A stretch of 64,000 bases of DNA from Zhongshania sp. R06B22 (GTDB lineage Bacteria; Pseudomonadota; Gammaproteobacteria; Pseudomonadales; Spongiibacteraceae): contig NZ_JBFRYB010000002.1 in the NCBI RefSeq assembly GCF_040892595.1, forward strand, positions 124,001 through 188,000. The letters run 5' to 3'. This document shows positions 53,854 through 63,525 of this stretch, in pieces. The stretch's first letter is position 1, and the number at the start of each line of letters is the position of its first letter. Position numbers and translations under genes: made by a program. The notes beneath the pieces were generated by a model. That model was given only the letters and a program-made list of their open reading frames with translations. It was not told where the DNA came from and searched no databases.

Positions 53854-54672
53854 ATGAAAACATTTAAGGATAAGGTTGCCATCGTTACCGGCGGTGGTGG
53901 CGATGGTATTGGTCATCACTTAGTGATGGAGCTTGCGCGGCGCGGCGCCAAAGTCGCGTTCTGCGATATTGCTAATCGGGAGGCCAGCGAAGCTAAGCTC
54001 GCAGAGATCAAGGCAGACTTTTATAGCGAGCAAGTGGATATGGGCGATAAGGGCGCCATCAACGTCTTCGTCGACAATGTGATTGCTCACTTTGGACACA
54101 TTGATCTCTTAATCAACAATGCAGGTATTGCCCTAGGTGACCTCACTTTTGGGGAAGCCAGTGAGCAGGACTTTGAGAAAATAACCAATATCAATTACTG
54201 GGGTGTTATTCACACCACTCAGCGCTGCTATCAGCATCTACTGAGTCGCCCAGAGGCCGCCATTGTTAATCTCTCTAGCTCGCAAGGTATTTTAGCCTTG
54301 CCCTATCTGGTGCCGTATTGCACAACCAAGTTTGCGGTGCGCGGCTTCACCGATAGCTTGCGTGCCGAGCACCGTATCCGTGGCATCCATAATCTTACCC
54401 TGCATACAGTTCATCCCGGTGCAGTGGCCACCAACATCACACTTAATGCCGATCACCACAACAGCAGTACAAAACACTTTCATGCCGAGTTGCAAAAGGG
54501 CACGCAGCCATCAGCTGCGGCCAATATAATTTTGCGCGGAGTACAGAAAAATGTTGGCCGTATTTTTATTAGCGATGGCCGCGTGCAAGATATACTCGCT
54601 CGACTTATGCCCTCAGGCTACGTGAGCGTTGTACGCTGGCTTATGCGGATGCGCGGGATTGCGATACGTTGA
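53854..54672 (+). CDS. Short-chain dehydrogenase/reductase with atypical Gly motif
   Basis: 272 residues. The dinucleotide motif is 'VTGGGGDGIGHHL', one residue longer than the classical TGxxxGxG. The rest is classical: NNAG, 'NLSSSQGILALP' with the catalytic Ser, and Tyr-Lys in 'YCTTKFAVRGF'. Last gene of the BVMO operon, 28 bases after the hydrolase. A very stable hairpin follows. Confidence 0.88.
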   Translation: MKTFKDKVAIVTGGGGDGIGHHLVMELARRGAKVAFCDIANREASEAKLAEIKADFYSEQVDMGDKGAINVFVDNVIAHFGHIDLLINNAGIALGDLTFGEASEQDFEKITNINYWGVIHTTQRCYQHLLSRPEAAIVNLSSSQGILALPYLVPYCTTKFAVRGFTDSLRAEHRIRGIHNLTLHTVHPGAVATNITLNADHHNSSTKHFHAELQKGTQPSAAANIILRGVQKNVGRIFISDGRVQDILARLMPSGYVSVVRWLMRMRGIAIR

Positions 54673-54676
54673 GTGG

Positions 54677-54718
54677 CGTATTAACCCACCGCGCCTTTCG
54701 GCGCGGTGGGTTAATACG
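54677..54718. terminator. Strong bidirectional terminator hairpin
   Basis: A 19-bp perfect stem (54677-54695 with 54700-54718, core CCCACCGCGCC/GGCGCGGTGGG) with a TTTC loop, placed between the convergent SDR and plsB genes. AT-rich sequence flanks it. Confidence 0.85.
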
Positions 54719-54726
54719 GGGATATA

Positions 54727-57072
54727 TTATTTTTCCAGTTGAGTGCGTATCTGCAGGCGTTTGGCGTCGGCCATCGACGCCAAAAAACGCACGTTGGCAG
54801 AAATTTCTCGTAGGTCTTCTAGCCAGCGTTGCCTGCCATCCACCGCGTCGCCTCCAGCTTTCAATAAATTCTGGTTGTCCGCTATTTTAATCGCGTTTTC
54901 AAAATAGCTGCCGGATACCGACTCTTCGCAATGGATTCGCTTTTGCAGAACGCGCTGCTTGCCCAGGGTTAATGCGTGATTGATAAGTTGCTTTGGATCA
55001 CTAATTTCACCCTCGGCTTGCATCCGCAAAGCCCTTGCCAACACTAGGTAGGCTTCTATAAACGGCCGGAGGGTGCCGTGTCCTAAAATGGGCGTAATAC
55101 CAGCCAGCAATTTCCGCGTGGGTTTGGCCCCTTGTATAACGCTGTTCCGCCAGTCTGGTGCGCGTTGTTCAAGTTCGCGTTCCAGCAGCAGGATAAAAGC
55201 GCTTGAGCCTTCGAAGAAAAATTCGTATTTGAACATCTCTCGCAGTTTGAGTGCTTCGTCGTGGAATTGGGTAATGGCTTCGTCACCGGTTTTGTTAACA
55301 GCAAGCAGTGCCATATCGGCAATAGCGCTGGTGATGAAAAAGTGAATCAAGCCATTGCGATAGTAGGCCGCGGTGCGACCCGCGCCAGCGGGCAGCATAT
55401 AAACAGATTCAATACCGTCGTTGAAAATATTGATGACACCGGTTGTGCCGAGTTGTTGCAGGCATTTTTTGATGCCCGCGTCATCGAGGTTTTTGACGTC
55501 GTTGGTGGCCGCGAAGCCCAGCTTATTGATTAACTCCAGCAGCGCTTGGATATCGGCATTTAGCTCGCTAAACGTGATGGCCTTGTGGCCGTGTTCAAGA
55601 ATGACATAGCAGATTAAAGAGTTAACGGTGATTGGCGTGGCATTGTTGGCGTCAACCGCTAATTCGAAGGCGATTTTTTGAATGTCTCTGGTTTGCGGCG
55701 CCGGACTGCTAAGGTCTAGGTGTTCACTGATAGTGACACCTTCCCCAAAACGCACATGGATTTTGCCATGAGGGTTTTTTAGACCACTGATGTATTCCAT
55801 AAACCACGAGGTCGACTCGGGGCGTTTTTTACCGCCGGCCTGCAGGGCGTCGTAGTCAGCAACTTCAGGTACTTGGTCGTAGGTAATGGAGACTGGCATC
55901 AGTAACAGGTCAGGGGCGTCGTCACGCATATGCGCGCTAACCACATAGTTGATTAAGCCGAAGCGCGGGGGCATTAATTTGCCGGTGCGGGAGCGTGTAC
56001 CCTCTAGCGCCCACATTAATGGGAAGCGTTTTTCACCGAGGTAGTCGATATAGTTTTTAAATACGACCTTGTAGACGGCGTCGTCTTGGAAGCTGCGACG
56101 AATAAAAATAGCGCCAGATCGGCGGAGTATTGGGCCTATTCCGGGCATGTTCATATTGATGCCCCCGAAGAGGTGTAGCGGTGTTAAATTCTGGTCGTGA
56201 AAGATGGTCATCAGTAAAAAACCATCGATATGCGATTTGTGGGTGAATAGAAACGCGACCGGTTTTTCGGTGAGTAGTTTGCGGATGCGCTCGATATCGC
56301 CATCCGCGTAATCAATGTCTTTGTCAAAACCGCGGGTGTACATGAAGCGGCCTAAGGCGGCGGCAAGGTCAGTACCGAGAGCGGTCGGTTTTGCCGACAT
56401 TTCGTCTAGGCAAAGTTTTGCCTCTTTGATCAAGCTGTCCATCGAGCGGCCGCTAGACTCGCTAATCTTAGTGAGGGCTTTGATGACAGAGGGCTTGCGA
56501 ATGACTTCGTCTGAGAGTAACTGGGGAATTTTGTAGCGCGCGCCTTTGATATGGCGTTCATTTTTTTCTAGGGCTAAAAAAGCCGAGCGATCAATAAACT
56601 TAACAAGATTCTCGTCGCCACCGTGCTTGCGAACATGGTGAACACAGGCCTCGTTTAGCTGCGCGAGACTGGCGCCATTGCCAACGGTAATGCTGTAGCT
56701 GTTGCGGTCCTTGCGCAGCCTGAGTTGCTGTTGAAACCAGCCGGGGTATTCACGATTGCCGGTCACTAAATCTCGTAGTGACACCCCTTGCATATCCCGA
56801 GGCGTGCGGGTTTTCCAGCTCACTCGCACGGGCACAAAGTAGGGGTTTTGATTTGATTTGGTCAGTTCTGACAGCTGGGTGTTCGAGCCCTGTCCGTGGC
56901 GCCGCACTTCTCGTAATTGGCGATGAACGACATGGTAGCTTGCGCCTGCGGGTTTGTTCTCGCGGATAGCCTCTTCTAGTAGGCGTTTTTCAGTTCGGGT
57001 GATGCTGTCTACGATGAAAACCACCGGCCCCGTAATATTGTCAGGCCAGGGATTATTGCGAGTTTCCTGCAT
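54727..57072 (-). CDS. plsB: Glycerol-3-phosphate O-acyltransferase PlsB
   Basis: 781 residues, slightly shorter than E. coli PlsB (about 807). Acyltransferase blocks in order: block I 'THKSHIDGFLL' (H278 to D283, HX4D), block II 'GGINMNMPGIGPIL', block III 'ALEGTRSRTGKLMPPRFG', block IV 'LMPVSITYDQVPE'. It catalyses the first step of phospholipid synthesis at the inner membrane, using acyl-ACP or acyl-CoA. Convergent with the BVMO operon, and upstream of a lipase/phospholipase pair on the same strand, forming a lipid-metabolism block. Confidence 0.96.
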   Translation of the reverse strand: MQETRNNPWPDNITGPVVFIVDSITRTEKRLLEEAIRENKPAGASYHVVHRQLREVRRHGQGSNTQLSELTKSNQNPYFVPVRVSWKTRTPRDMQGVSLRDLVTGNREYPGWFQQQLRLRKDRNSYSITVGNGASLAQLNEACVHHVRKHGGDENLVKFIDRSAFLALEKNERHIKGARYKIPQLLSDEVIRKPSVIKALTKISESSGRSMDSLIKEAKLCLDEMSAKPTALGTDLAAALGRFMYTRGFDKDIDYADGDIERIRKLLTEKPVAFLFTHKSHIDGFLLMTIFHDQNLTPLHLFGGINMNMPGIGPILRRSGAIFIRRSFQDDAVYKVVFKNYIDYLGEKRFPLMWALEGTRSRTGKLMPPRFGLINYVVSAHMRDDAPDLLLMPVSITYDQVPEVADYDALQAGGKKRPESTSWFMEYISGLKNPHGKIHVRFGEGVTISEHLDLSSPAPQTRDIQKIAFELAVDANNATPITVNSLICYVILEHGHKAITFSELNADIQALLELINKLGFAATNDVKNLDDAGIKKCLQQLGTTGVINIFNDGIESVYMLPAGAGRTAAYYRNGLIHFFITSAIADMALLAVNKTGDEAITQFHDEALKLREMFKYEFFFEGSSAFILLLERELEQRAPDWRNSVIQGAKPTRKLLAGITPILGHGTLRPFIEAYLVLARALRMQAEGEISDPKQLINHALTLGKQRVLQKRIHCEESVSGSYFENAIKIADNQNLLKAGGDAVDGRQRWLEDLREISANVRFLASMADAKRLQIRTQLEK

Positions 57073-57177
57073 ATTGCTATTCCTTTAGTACTATATACCG
57101 AGAGATTATCACTACTAATATGGGGCGCGTTCTTATCGACCCCGTGCCGTGTTATTTAAAAAGCATATTACCCATCT

Positions 57178-58011
57178 TTATAATTGCCGCTCTAACCAAG
57201 TGTGTACTTCGGCGTAGATTTCATGCTTTTCCGGTTCAAGAAAAATTTCGTGATAAAGGCCCGGGTAAATCTTTAGGGTTTTATCCGCGGAGGAAATACC
57301 GGCGTAGAGTTTTTCTGAACCCGCGGGTGAGGCCATTCTATCGTCGCCACCATGTAAAATCAGCATCGGTAAAGAGATGCTAGCGGCATTTTTGAGTACA
57401 CGGTCAGCTGTACGCAATAGTTCAGTAATCAGTCGCACCCGGATTTTGCCAGTGAACACGCGTGGGTCGTTGCGATAAGCTTCAACAACCTTGGGATCAT
57501 GGCAGACGTCATTGGCCTCTAATTTTAGTATCGGTAGCTTTGGCAGTAGGATTGACAGTAGGCGCAGCAACAGTCTTTGCACAGGACCCACTGCACCACC
57601 CGTGTCCAGGGCTGCACCCGATAGAATACAGCCGGCGACCTGTTCTTGATGCTCCAGCAAATAGGCGCTTGAAATCACGCCGCCCATGCTGTGGCCGATC
57701 AAAAAGAGCTTGCTCGTGGGGTGTAGCTCGGCAATTTGCTGGCGGTACTCGTCAAGGGTGGTTAGAAAGTCGTCAAAGTTATCTATATAGCCGCGCAGCC
57801 CTTGGGACTGGCCGTGGCCTTCGTGGTCTAGGGCGTAAACGGCAAAACCCTGGGCCGTAAAGTACTTAGCTATTTCGACATAGCGATTGCTGTGTTCAGC
57901 CAGGCCATGGACCAGAATTAATACCGCCTTTGGCGTGCCGACTGGCTGCCAGTTTTGGGTGTAAATACCGCAACCGTTGCGGCTGCGTAAAAGACTTTTT
58001 TGCTGTGTCAT
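57178..58011 (-). CDS. Monoacylglycerol lipase-type alpha/beta hydrolase
   Basis: 277 residues, cytoplasmic. Motifs: 'LILVHGLAEHSNRYVEIA', 'ALDHEGHGQSQG', nucleophile elbow 'LIGHSMGGVISSAY', late Asp in 'LHGGDDRMASP' and His in 'YPGLYHEIFLE'. This is the PldB/monoacylglycerol-lipase pattern. Its start overlaps the stop of the patatin-like gene by 4 bases, so the two are co-translated and probably act in the same lipid turnover: phospholipase then mono- or lysolipid hydrolysis. Confidence 0.9.
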   Translation of the reverse strand: MTQQKSLLRSRNGCGIYTQNWQPVGTPKAVLILVHGLAEHSNRYVEIAKYFTAQGFAVYALDHEGHGQSQGLRGYIDNFDDFLTTLDEYRQQIAELHPTSKLFLIGHSMGGVISSAYLLEHQEQVAGCILSGAALDTGGAVGPVQRLLLRLLSILLPKLPILKLEANDVCHDPKVVEAYRNDPRVFTGKIRVRLITELLRTADRVLKNAASISLPMLILHGGDDRMASPAGSEKLYAGISSADKTLKIYPGLYHEIFLEPEKHEIYAEVHTWLERQL

Positions 58012-59489
58012 CGGCTAGCTTCCATTGCAACTTCGGTTCTTGAGCGTTTTGAATCATTTATCAGTCGGATTTCCATATCTCGCAGGATACGGTCAAGGAC
58101 ATGACTGACATTGGTTTGGAGGCGAATGGTTTCTATATAGGGCCAGCATGCGCGCTCGCCGTCTCGAATCATATCCATTGCTTCTTCTGTGGTGCGACCT
58201 GACAGCAAACCCATTGGGTTGTGGAGGCGACGCGGCGGCAGAATATTAATATCGCCGGTATAGGTTTGGGCCAATACCGAGCTGGTCATGTTCACCAACT
58301 TACTGAGGCTAGGGTTGAGACCCACGGGTTTGGAAATAAGTTTAGTGCCGGCCAATAGCCATTCGCGGGTAGTGTTGCGCATGGCATGTTTCATAATACC
58401 CCAGCTATTCTGATCTTTGGACTCAGAAACGAAGGGTAGTGCAATGGGGTTGGTTTGGCTGACAATAAAATGATTGACACCGTATAGCCTAGCGACGCGT
58501 TTTATAGGCATATCGTCGCTGACCGAACCGTCAATCCATTTCTGGGAAGCGAGATAAGCTTGGCGCTCGCCGCGTTGATTTTTGGCCGCTAGGGTGACGG
58601 GCGGAAAGGCGCCGGGAAAGGCGCAGGATGCCATCACCGCTTCGCGAATCATCACATTGGGTGAGGCAATCGCGTTGAGCAATCGAGACGATTGGTGTTT
58701 TTCAGCGGGGGCCACCGACACATTGATTTGCAGCCCGGTTAGATGGAATGCCTCTTGGAATGTCAGGTCTGGTATTAATCGTTCATATAATTCTGCAGCC
58801 GCTTCAGGGGATATTGCCGCGCGTTTAAATATATTGAGATTGGCGAGCTTGCTGGCATCTTTGGCTACTTCGATACTGATGTATTCTGGTGTAAAAATTT
58901 TAGCTAGGTCGGCTCGGGAGTGGGTGCCCACTAGCGCGGACACGAGGGCGCCACCACTAGAGCCGGAAATAATAGGTGGCAGTAGCTGCTGTTCCCACAG
59001 TGCCTTTACCACCCCAAGGTGGAAATACAGCAGGGTGCCTGAGCCACTTAACATTAGAGCGGAACGACCAAAGCAGTGACTGGCGCGCTGAAAGAATTCG
59101 AACTTTTCTTCAAGCGGAATATCCTCGGTCCTGTCGCTGGCTAAGTATAGTAAGGCTGAACCGATTTCTTCTATGTATTCGACGATCAGGCTTTTGGTGC
59201 CAAAACGCGCTTTTTTGTAAAGGCTTGAGCGGCCCATACCGGCCATATTGCCGTGAATACCTTCGTTCAGCGAAAACATCAGACCGTGGTTGTCGCCTTT
59301 TGCACGTAAGTCACGGAGTCGGTCTAGGCGCTGTCGAATAGACTTAAAATCATATAGACCACTTCGGTCTACGTTTTTCCAATAATCAAGACCGCTCTTC
59401 TGGTCGCTGCGCATTGCCGCGGCCTTCCATTGCTCATAGGTTTCTGCGTTGTCTAATTCTTGGTCGATTACGTCTTTGCGTCGGGACAT
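58008..59489 (-). CDS. Patatin-like phospholipase with N-terminal DUF3336
   Basis: 493 residues. The N-terminal DUF3336 region (about 10-130, 'AETYEQWKAAAMRSDQKSG' type) precedes a patatin domain: oxyanion 'SGSGTLLYFHLGVVKAL', nucleophile 'ISGSSGGALVSAL', catalytic Asp in 'WIDGSVSDDMPI'. Members are acylglycerol or phospholipid hydrolases and lysophospholipid acyltransferases. Operon with monoacylglycerol lipase and perhaps a tiny upstream frame. Cytoplasmic, likely on membrane or lipid-droplet surface. Confidence 0.92.
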   Translation of the reverse strand: MSRRKDVIDQELDNAETYEQWKAAAMRSDQKSGLDYWKNVDRSGLYDFKSIRQRLDRLRDLRAKGDNHGLMFSLNEGIHGNMAGMGRSSLYKKARFGTKSLIVEYIEEIGSALLYLASDRTEDIPLEEKFEFFQRASHCFGRSALMLSGSGTLLYFHLGVVKALWEQQLLPPIISGSSGGALVSALVGTHSRADLAKIFTPEYISIEVAKDASKLANLNIFKRAAISPEAAAELYERLIPDLTFQEAFHLTGLQINVSVAPAEKHQSSRLLNAIASPNVMIREAVMASCAFPGAFPPVTLAAKNQRGERQAYLASQKWIDGSVSDDMPIKRVARLYGVNHFIVSQTNPIALPFVSESKDQNSWGIMKHAMRNTTREWLLAGTKLISKPVGLNPSLSKLVNMTSSVLAQTYTGDINILPPRRLHNPMGLLSGRTTEEAMDMIRDGERACWPYIETIRLQTNVSHVLDRILRDMEIRLINDSKRSRTEVAMEASR

Positions 59490-59492
59490 GTT

Positions 59493-59705
59493 TTATTCGC
59501 TCCGGTCAGCGTCGTTATCGTTAGGGAGATTAAATTTATTACAGGCTTTAATTCGGCAGTCAAAGAAATATGATCCGTCGGCAATGATGTTTTTGGCGCG
59601 GATTATGTCGAGGGAGATTAGCTCCTTGTCGTTCAGCGAAGAACTGCTTGGACCCTCAGCATGAGCTAGCATTGTCATGTTTTGCGGGCCTATATTTCTT
59701 TGCAC
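59493..59705 (-). CDS. Small hypothetical protein upstream of the patatin gene
   Basis: 70 residues; its stop lies 3 bases before the patatin start, the spacing of a co-translated gene. The sequence has a coherent core 'ISLDIIRAKNIIADGSYFF' with two nearby Cys (FDCRIKACNKF) and an acidic tail. No family recognised and the ribosome-binding site is weak, so it may be only a leader. The spacing is the main argument. Confidence 0.4.
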   Translation of the reverse strand: MQRNIGPQNMTMLAHAEGPSSSSLNDKELISLDIIRAKNIIADGSYFFDCRIKACNKFNLPNDNDADRSE

Positions 59706-60207
59706 CTGAAAAAACGCATTGTAAATATTCCATTTATGGCAGCGTGACGATCTTCAGGGCTAAGACAAAGCATCATTTTTGCTTGCACTTATAGCCCTAC
59801 TATTGTCAGTGTTATTTCCCGTCTTAACAATATCAATCTCCTGCAATGATGCTCTGCTGGTCATTGTTCTTAGATGATCGGTCGCTTTGAATTTGATGGC
59901 AGGCTGTTTTCGGCCGCATTTGCTCCCTCTTATGGGGTAAGCATATTTTGTGCCGTCGGCTTTTTTCTAGACTAGAGGGTGCTTGGCGCGCGTTACTTGT
60001 CCTATTCGCCCTCATAGCATTAAGTGCAGCCAATATCGCAGCCCCGTCTAAGCGTTGATGGCGCGGCGATGCATGACTATGCGCGGCTTTTAAGATATTT
60101 TGCGGGGATATTCAATGTTTAGGGCCTTCGCGATTGTGCTAGGCAGATGACGATTGCGACTGAATCCTTTATTGTACGCCCCTTTATATTGTTGAGAGCA
60201 CAAACCA
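59706..60207. other. Intergenic region between divergent lipid genes
   Basis: 502 bases with no convincing gene on either strand. Promoters of the minus-strand phospholipase operon and the plus-strand acyltransferase must lie here. A TTGAGAG ribosome-binding site precedes the ATG at 60208. Confidence 0.45.
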
Positions 60208-61371
60208 ATGGATGACTTCGCTGAGATCCGGCCATACCACGACAATGAAGTTGTGCCGGTGCTAGCCAAGTTGTTGCGAGATCCAGAGTTGTTGAATATC
60301 GTTGCGAATCTGCGCATTCCGACCTTAAATCGCTACCTGCCATGGTTGGTGCGACCAGTTATCACCTGGTATCTGCGGCGTGAACTCAAGGACGTAACGA
60401 CGGTGGCGGATTTTCAGCACGTCATTAAGCGTTATATGGACACGATGATCGAGGATCATACCTCCAGTTTCACTGTGTCTGGACTTGAGGTTTTGGGTTC
60501 GAGCGCAGCGTATTTGTTTATTAGCAACCATCGCGATATTGCTCTCGATCCGGCCTTTGTGAACTACGCCCTCTATCATCACGAGCGAGATACCGTGCGT
60601 ATCGCCATTGGCGACAATCTACTTTCTAAACCCTTTGCCGCTGATCTGATGCGTCTCAATAAGAGCTTTATTGTGCAGCGCTCTGCCCGCGGTCCTCGGC
60701 AGATGCTGGCGGCGTTTAGGCAATTGGCCAACTATATTCGGTTTTCATTATTGGAAGAGCGCAGCTCTATTTGGATTGCCCAGCGCGAAGGGCGCGCTAA
60801 AGATGGCAATGATGCCACCGAGGCAGCGGTTATAAAGATGATTGGTATGGCTCAGAAAAAGCCAGACGAGAGCTTTTCTGACTATATCAATCAGTTAAAT
60901 ATTGTCCCGGTTGCTATTTCATATGAGTGGGACCCCCTGGATGCCGCCAAGGCCCAAGAGTTGGTGCAGGTTGAACGCGATGGTGCCTATTTAAAAGCGG
61001 AGCATGAGGATTTAAAAAATATTGGTATTGGCGTGCTGGGTAATAAAGGCGATGTTCACGTTAGCTTTGGTGCGCCCCTCAAAGGGGAGTTCGCCGACGC
61101 AGCAATGGTGGCGGCGCAGTTAGACGAGGCAATTATTGATCAGTACCGCCTGCATGCGAGCAATGTGCTAGCGTATACGCGGCTATACAATGATGAAAGC
61201 TGGCGTGAGTTGCGGGTGCCAGACATTAGCGATGCTGATATCGCCGATTTCGACAGGCACTTCGAAAACATCCCGCAGGAGTATCGTGTTAAGGCGATGG
61301 AGATATACGCTAACCCAGTGCGCAATCAATTGCGCAGTCGGGATTTGCGGGCAATAGAAGAGATCGTTTAG
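60208..61371 (+). CDS. 1-acyl-sn-glycerol-3-phosphate acyltransferase-like protein
   Basis: 387 residues. Acyltransferase elements 'AYLFISNHRDIALDPAF' and 'IWIAQREGRAKDGND' (EGR motif), then 'IVPVAISYEWDP'. The His-to-Asp spacing is H108 to D114, one residue longer than the HX4D of PlsC, though D110 is also available; this NHRD variant occurs in a separate branch of the superfamily as I recall. No classic membrane helices except a short hydrophobic stretch near residue 44. Directly followed by dinG without any spacer base between stop and GTG. Confidence 0.85.
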   Translation: MDDFAEIRPYHDNEVVPVLAKLLRDPELLNIVANLRIPTLNRYLPWLVRPVITWYLRRELKDVTTVADFQHVIKRYMDTMIEDHTSSFTVSGLEVLGSSAAYLFISNHRDIALDPAFVNYALYHHERDTVRIAIGDNLLSKPFAADLMRLNKSFIVQRSARGPRQMLAAFRQLANYIRFSLLEERSSIWIAQREGRAKDGNDATEAAVIKMIGMAQKKPDESFSDYINQLNIVPVAISYEWDPLDAAKAQELVQVERDGAYLKAEHEDLKNIGIGVLGNKGDVHVSFGAPLKGEFADAAMVAAQLDEAIIDQYRLHASNVLAYTRLYNDESWRELRVPDISDADIADFDRHFENIPQEYRVKAMEIYANPVRNQLRSRDLRAIEEIV

Positions 61372-63495
61372 GTGCTCACTGACGCGCTTAAAAAAGCGAT
61401 TCAGGATGCCTATCGACAATTCCTAGACGTAAAAAAGCTGCGGCCTCGCTACGGCCAGCGCTTGATGATTGCTCATATCGCCAGAGTGTTGGGTGGTATA
61501 AAGCGCAATCAAGAATTTCAGCGCGGTGGTGGTGATCACCTCTGTGTGGTCGAGGCGGGCACCGGTACCGGCAAAACCTTAGCCTATGCGGTTGCGGCGA
61601 TTCCAATCGCGAAACAGAGTCATAAGACACTAGTTATTTCTACCGCAACCGTCGCTCTGCAAGAACAAATTATCTACCGCGATCTGCCTGATATTCTCAC
61701 CAATAGCGGCCTGCACTTTACGGTGAGTTTGTCTAAAGGTCGGCGGCGCTATATCTGTTTGTCGAAATTAGATCAGTTGCTGTCGGGCGCAGATGCCAAG
61801 GTCTTACCGCTGTATGTGGATGAGCATATGGCGGCGCCAGATGCCGAAAGCCTGTCTTTGTACACTGATTTTGCGCAGAAGATGGCGACTGGTAAATGGG
61901 GCGGTGACCGCGACGACTGGAACACGGTTATTGCTGACGATAAGTGGGCGAGGGTTACCACCGATCATGCTCAATGCACTGGTCGGCGCTGCAGTCATGT
62001 CAAACAATGTAGCTTTTTTAAAGCCCGAGAATCGCTGACGCAGGCCGATGTGATTGTGGCAAATCACGATCTGGTCCTGGCTGATCTCGCCTTGGGCGGC
62101 GGTGCCATTCTGCCACCCCCTGAAGACTGCATCTATATTTTTGATGAAGCGCATCACTTGCCAGATAAGGTCATTAACCATTTCAGTGCGAACTTTCGCT
62201 TGGCCGCGACCGAGCGCTGGTTGGAACAAATTGAGCGCGCCTTGGCGGCGATGATTGCTGTGCCGGCCATGGATGTAAGTGCGCGAGGCGGGCTGGAGAG
62301 CTTGCTGTCGCAGCTGATTGCGGTGCGGCGGGGCTTGGACCCGCTGCGGCCCATATTAGAAGGCTTGTTAGACAGCGCGGAAGAGCGTCAGGGTACAAAG
62401 AGCGTTCGGTTCCCAGAAGGTATAGTGCCGGATGATTTAGCGGCCCATGCTAAGAATATGGTTGGGGGCTTCAGTGGCGTGATTCAACAGGCTGAAAAGC
62501 TTATTGATACCTTTCAGGACAGCTTGGATGGCAACCAACTCATGGCTAGCCGAGAAGTTACCGAACAGTGGTTGGCGACGGTATCCTCTGCGCGTTTTCG
62601 TGCCGAGAACGCCTGTGCGTTATGGCGCTCTTATGCCAGTGATGCGCGTCAAGAAAAACCGCCCAATGCACGCTGGATGGCCTTGGTAGAAACTGGCCAG
62701 GGATTGTTTGATATTGAGCTAAACGCCAGTCCAATACTGGCGGCCAATGCACTTAAATCGGCCCTGTGGTCACGTTGCTACGCGGCGGTGCTGACATCGG
62801 CAACACTCACTGCGCTAGGCAGCTTCAATCGCTTTAGTATGCGTGCGGGTCTAGATGTTGATGCCAGCTTTGAAGTGGTGCCGAGTCCGTTTGCCCACGC
62901 CGAGGCCGGTGAATTGTATGTGCCGGCCATGAGTTGCGATGCGGGCAATGCAGAGGCGCATACCGCCGCGTTAATAGAAATGTTGCCAGAGCTGATGGCG
63001 CCCTCGGCTGGGAACTTGGTGCTGTTCTCATCTCGCAAGCAGTTGCGCGCGGTCCGAGAGGGTATGCCGGCGGAATGGCAGCAACGTATTCTTGCCCAAG
63101 ATGACCTGCCCAAGCATGAGATTCTTAGTCAACATCGAGCGCGTTTAGATAAGGGCGACGGCAGTGTCATTTTTGGCTTGGCAAGCTTTGCCGAAGGGGT
63201 GGATTTACCCGGTAAATATTGCTCCCATGTGCTAATCGCCAAAATTCCCTTCGCGGTGCCGGAAGATCCGGTAGAGGAGGCGCTGGCTGAGTGGATTAGT
63301 CGCAATAACGGTAATCCCTTTATGGATATTACAGTGCCAGATGCCGCGGTGAAACTGATACAAGCCAGTGGTCGTTTGTTGCGCAGCGAATCAGATGTTG
63401 GGCGTATTACTATTTTAGACCGGCGCATTGTGACTAAGCACTACGGTCGGAAAATGCTGGCGTCGATGCCGCCATATCGGCAGATAATAGAATGA
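61372..63495 (+). CDS. dinG: ATP-dependent DNA helicase DinG/YoaA family
   Basis: 707 residues, GTG start immediately after the preceding stop. Walker A 'VEAGTGTGKTLAYA' (60-73), Walker B 'YIFDEAHHLPD', and XPD-like iron-sulfur cysteines: one in 'RRRYICLSK' (about 128) and three in 'CTGRRCSHVKQCSFF'. Motif VI 'LIQASGRLLRSESDVGRI' near the C-terminus. A 5'-3' superfamily 2 helicase acting on R-loops, G-quadruplexes or forked DNA. DinG rather than YoaA by length and N-terminal 'QRLMIAHIARVLGG'. Possibly coupled with the upstream acyltransferase. Confidence 0.93.
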   Translation: MLTDALKKAIQDAYRQFLDVKKLRPRYGQRLMIAHIARVLGGIKRNQEFQRGGGDHLCVVEAGTGTGKTLAYAVAAIPIAKQSHKTLVISTATVALQEQIIYRDLPDILTNSGLHFTVSLSKGRRRYICLSKLDQLLSGADAKVLPLYVDEHMAAPDAESLSLYTDFAQKMATGKWGGDRDDWNTVIADDKWARVTTDHAQCTGRRCSHVKQCSFFKARESLTQADVIVANHDLVLADLALGGGAILPPPEDCIYIFDEAHHLPDKVINHFSANFRLAATERWLEQIERALAAMIAVPAMDVSARGGLESLLSQLIAVRRGLDPLRPILEGLLDSAEERQGTKSVRFPEGIVPDDLAAHAKNMVGGFSGVIQQAEKLIDTFQDSLDGNQLMASREVTEQWLATVSSARFRAENACALWRSYASDARQEKPPNARWMALVETGQGLFDIELNASPILAANALKSALWSRCYAAVLTSATLTALGSFNRFSMRAGLDVDASFEVVPSPFAHAEAGELYVPAMSCDAGNAEAHTAALIEMLPELMAPSAGNLVLFSSRKQLRAVREGMPAEWQQRILAQDDLPKHEILSQHRARLDKGDGSVIFGLASFAEGVDLPGKYCSHVLIAKIPFAVPEDPVEEALAEWISRNNGNPFMDITVPDAAVKLIQASGRLLRSESDVGRITILDRRIVTKHYGRKMLASMPPYRQIIE

Positions 63496-63525
63496 TTTGG
63501 ATGACTTCTACGCGCGGATTCAGCG

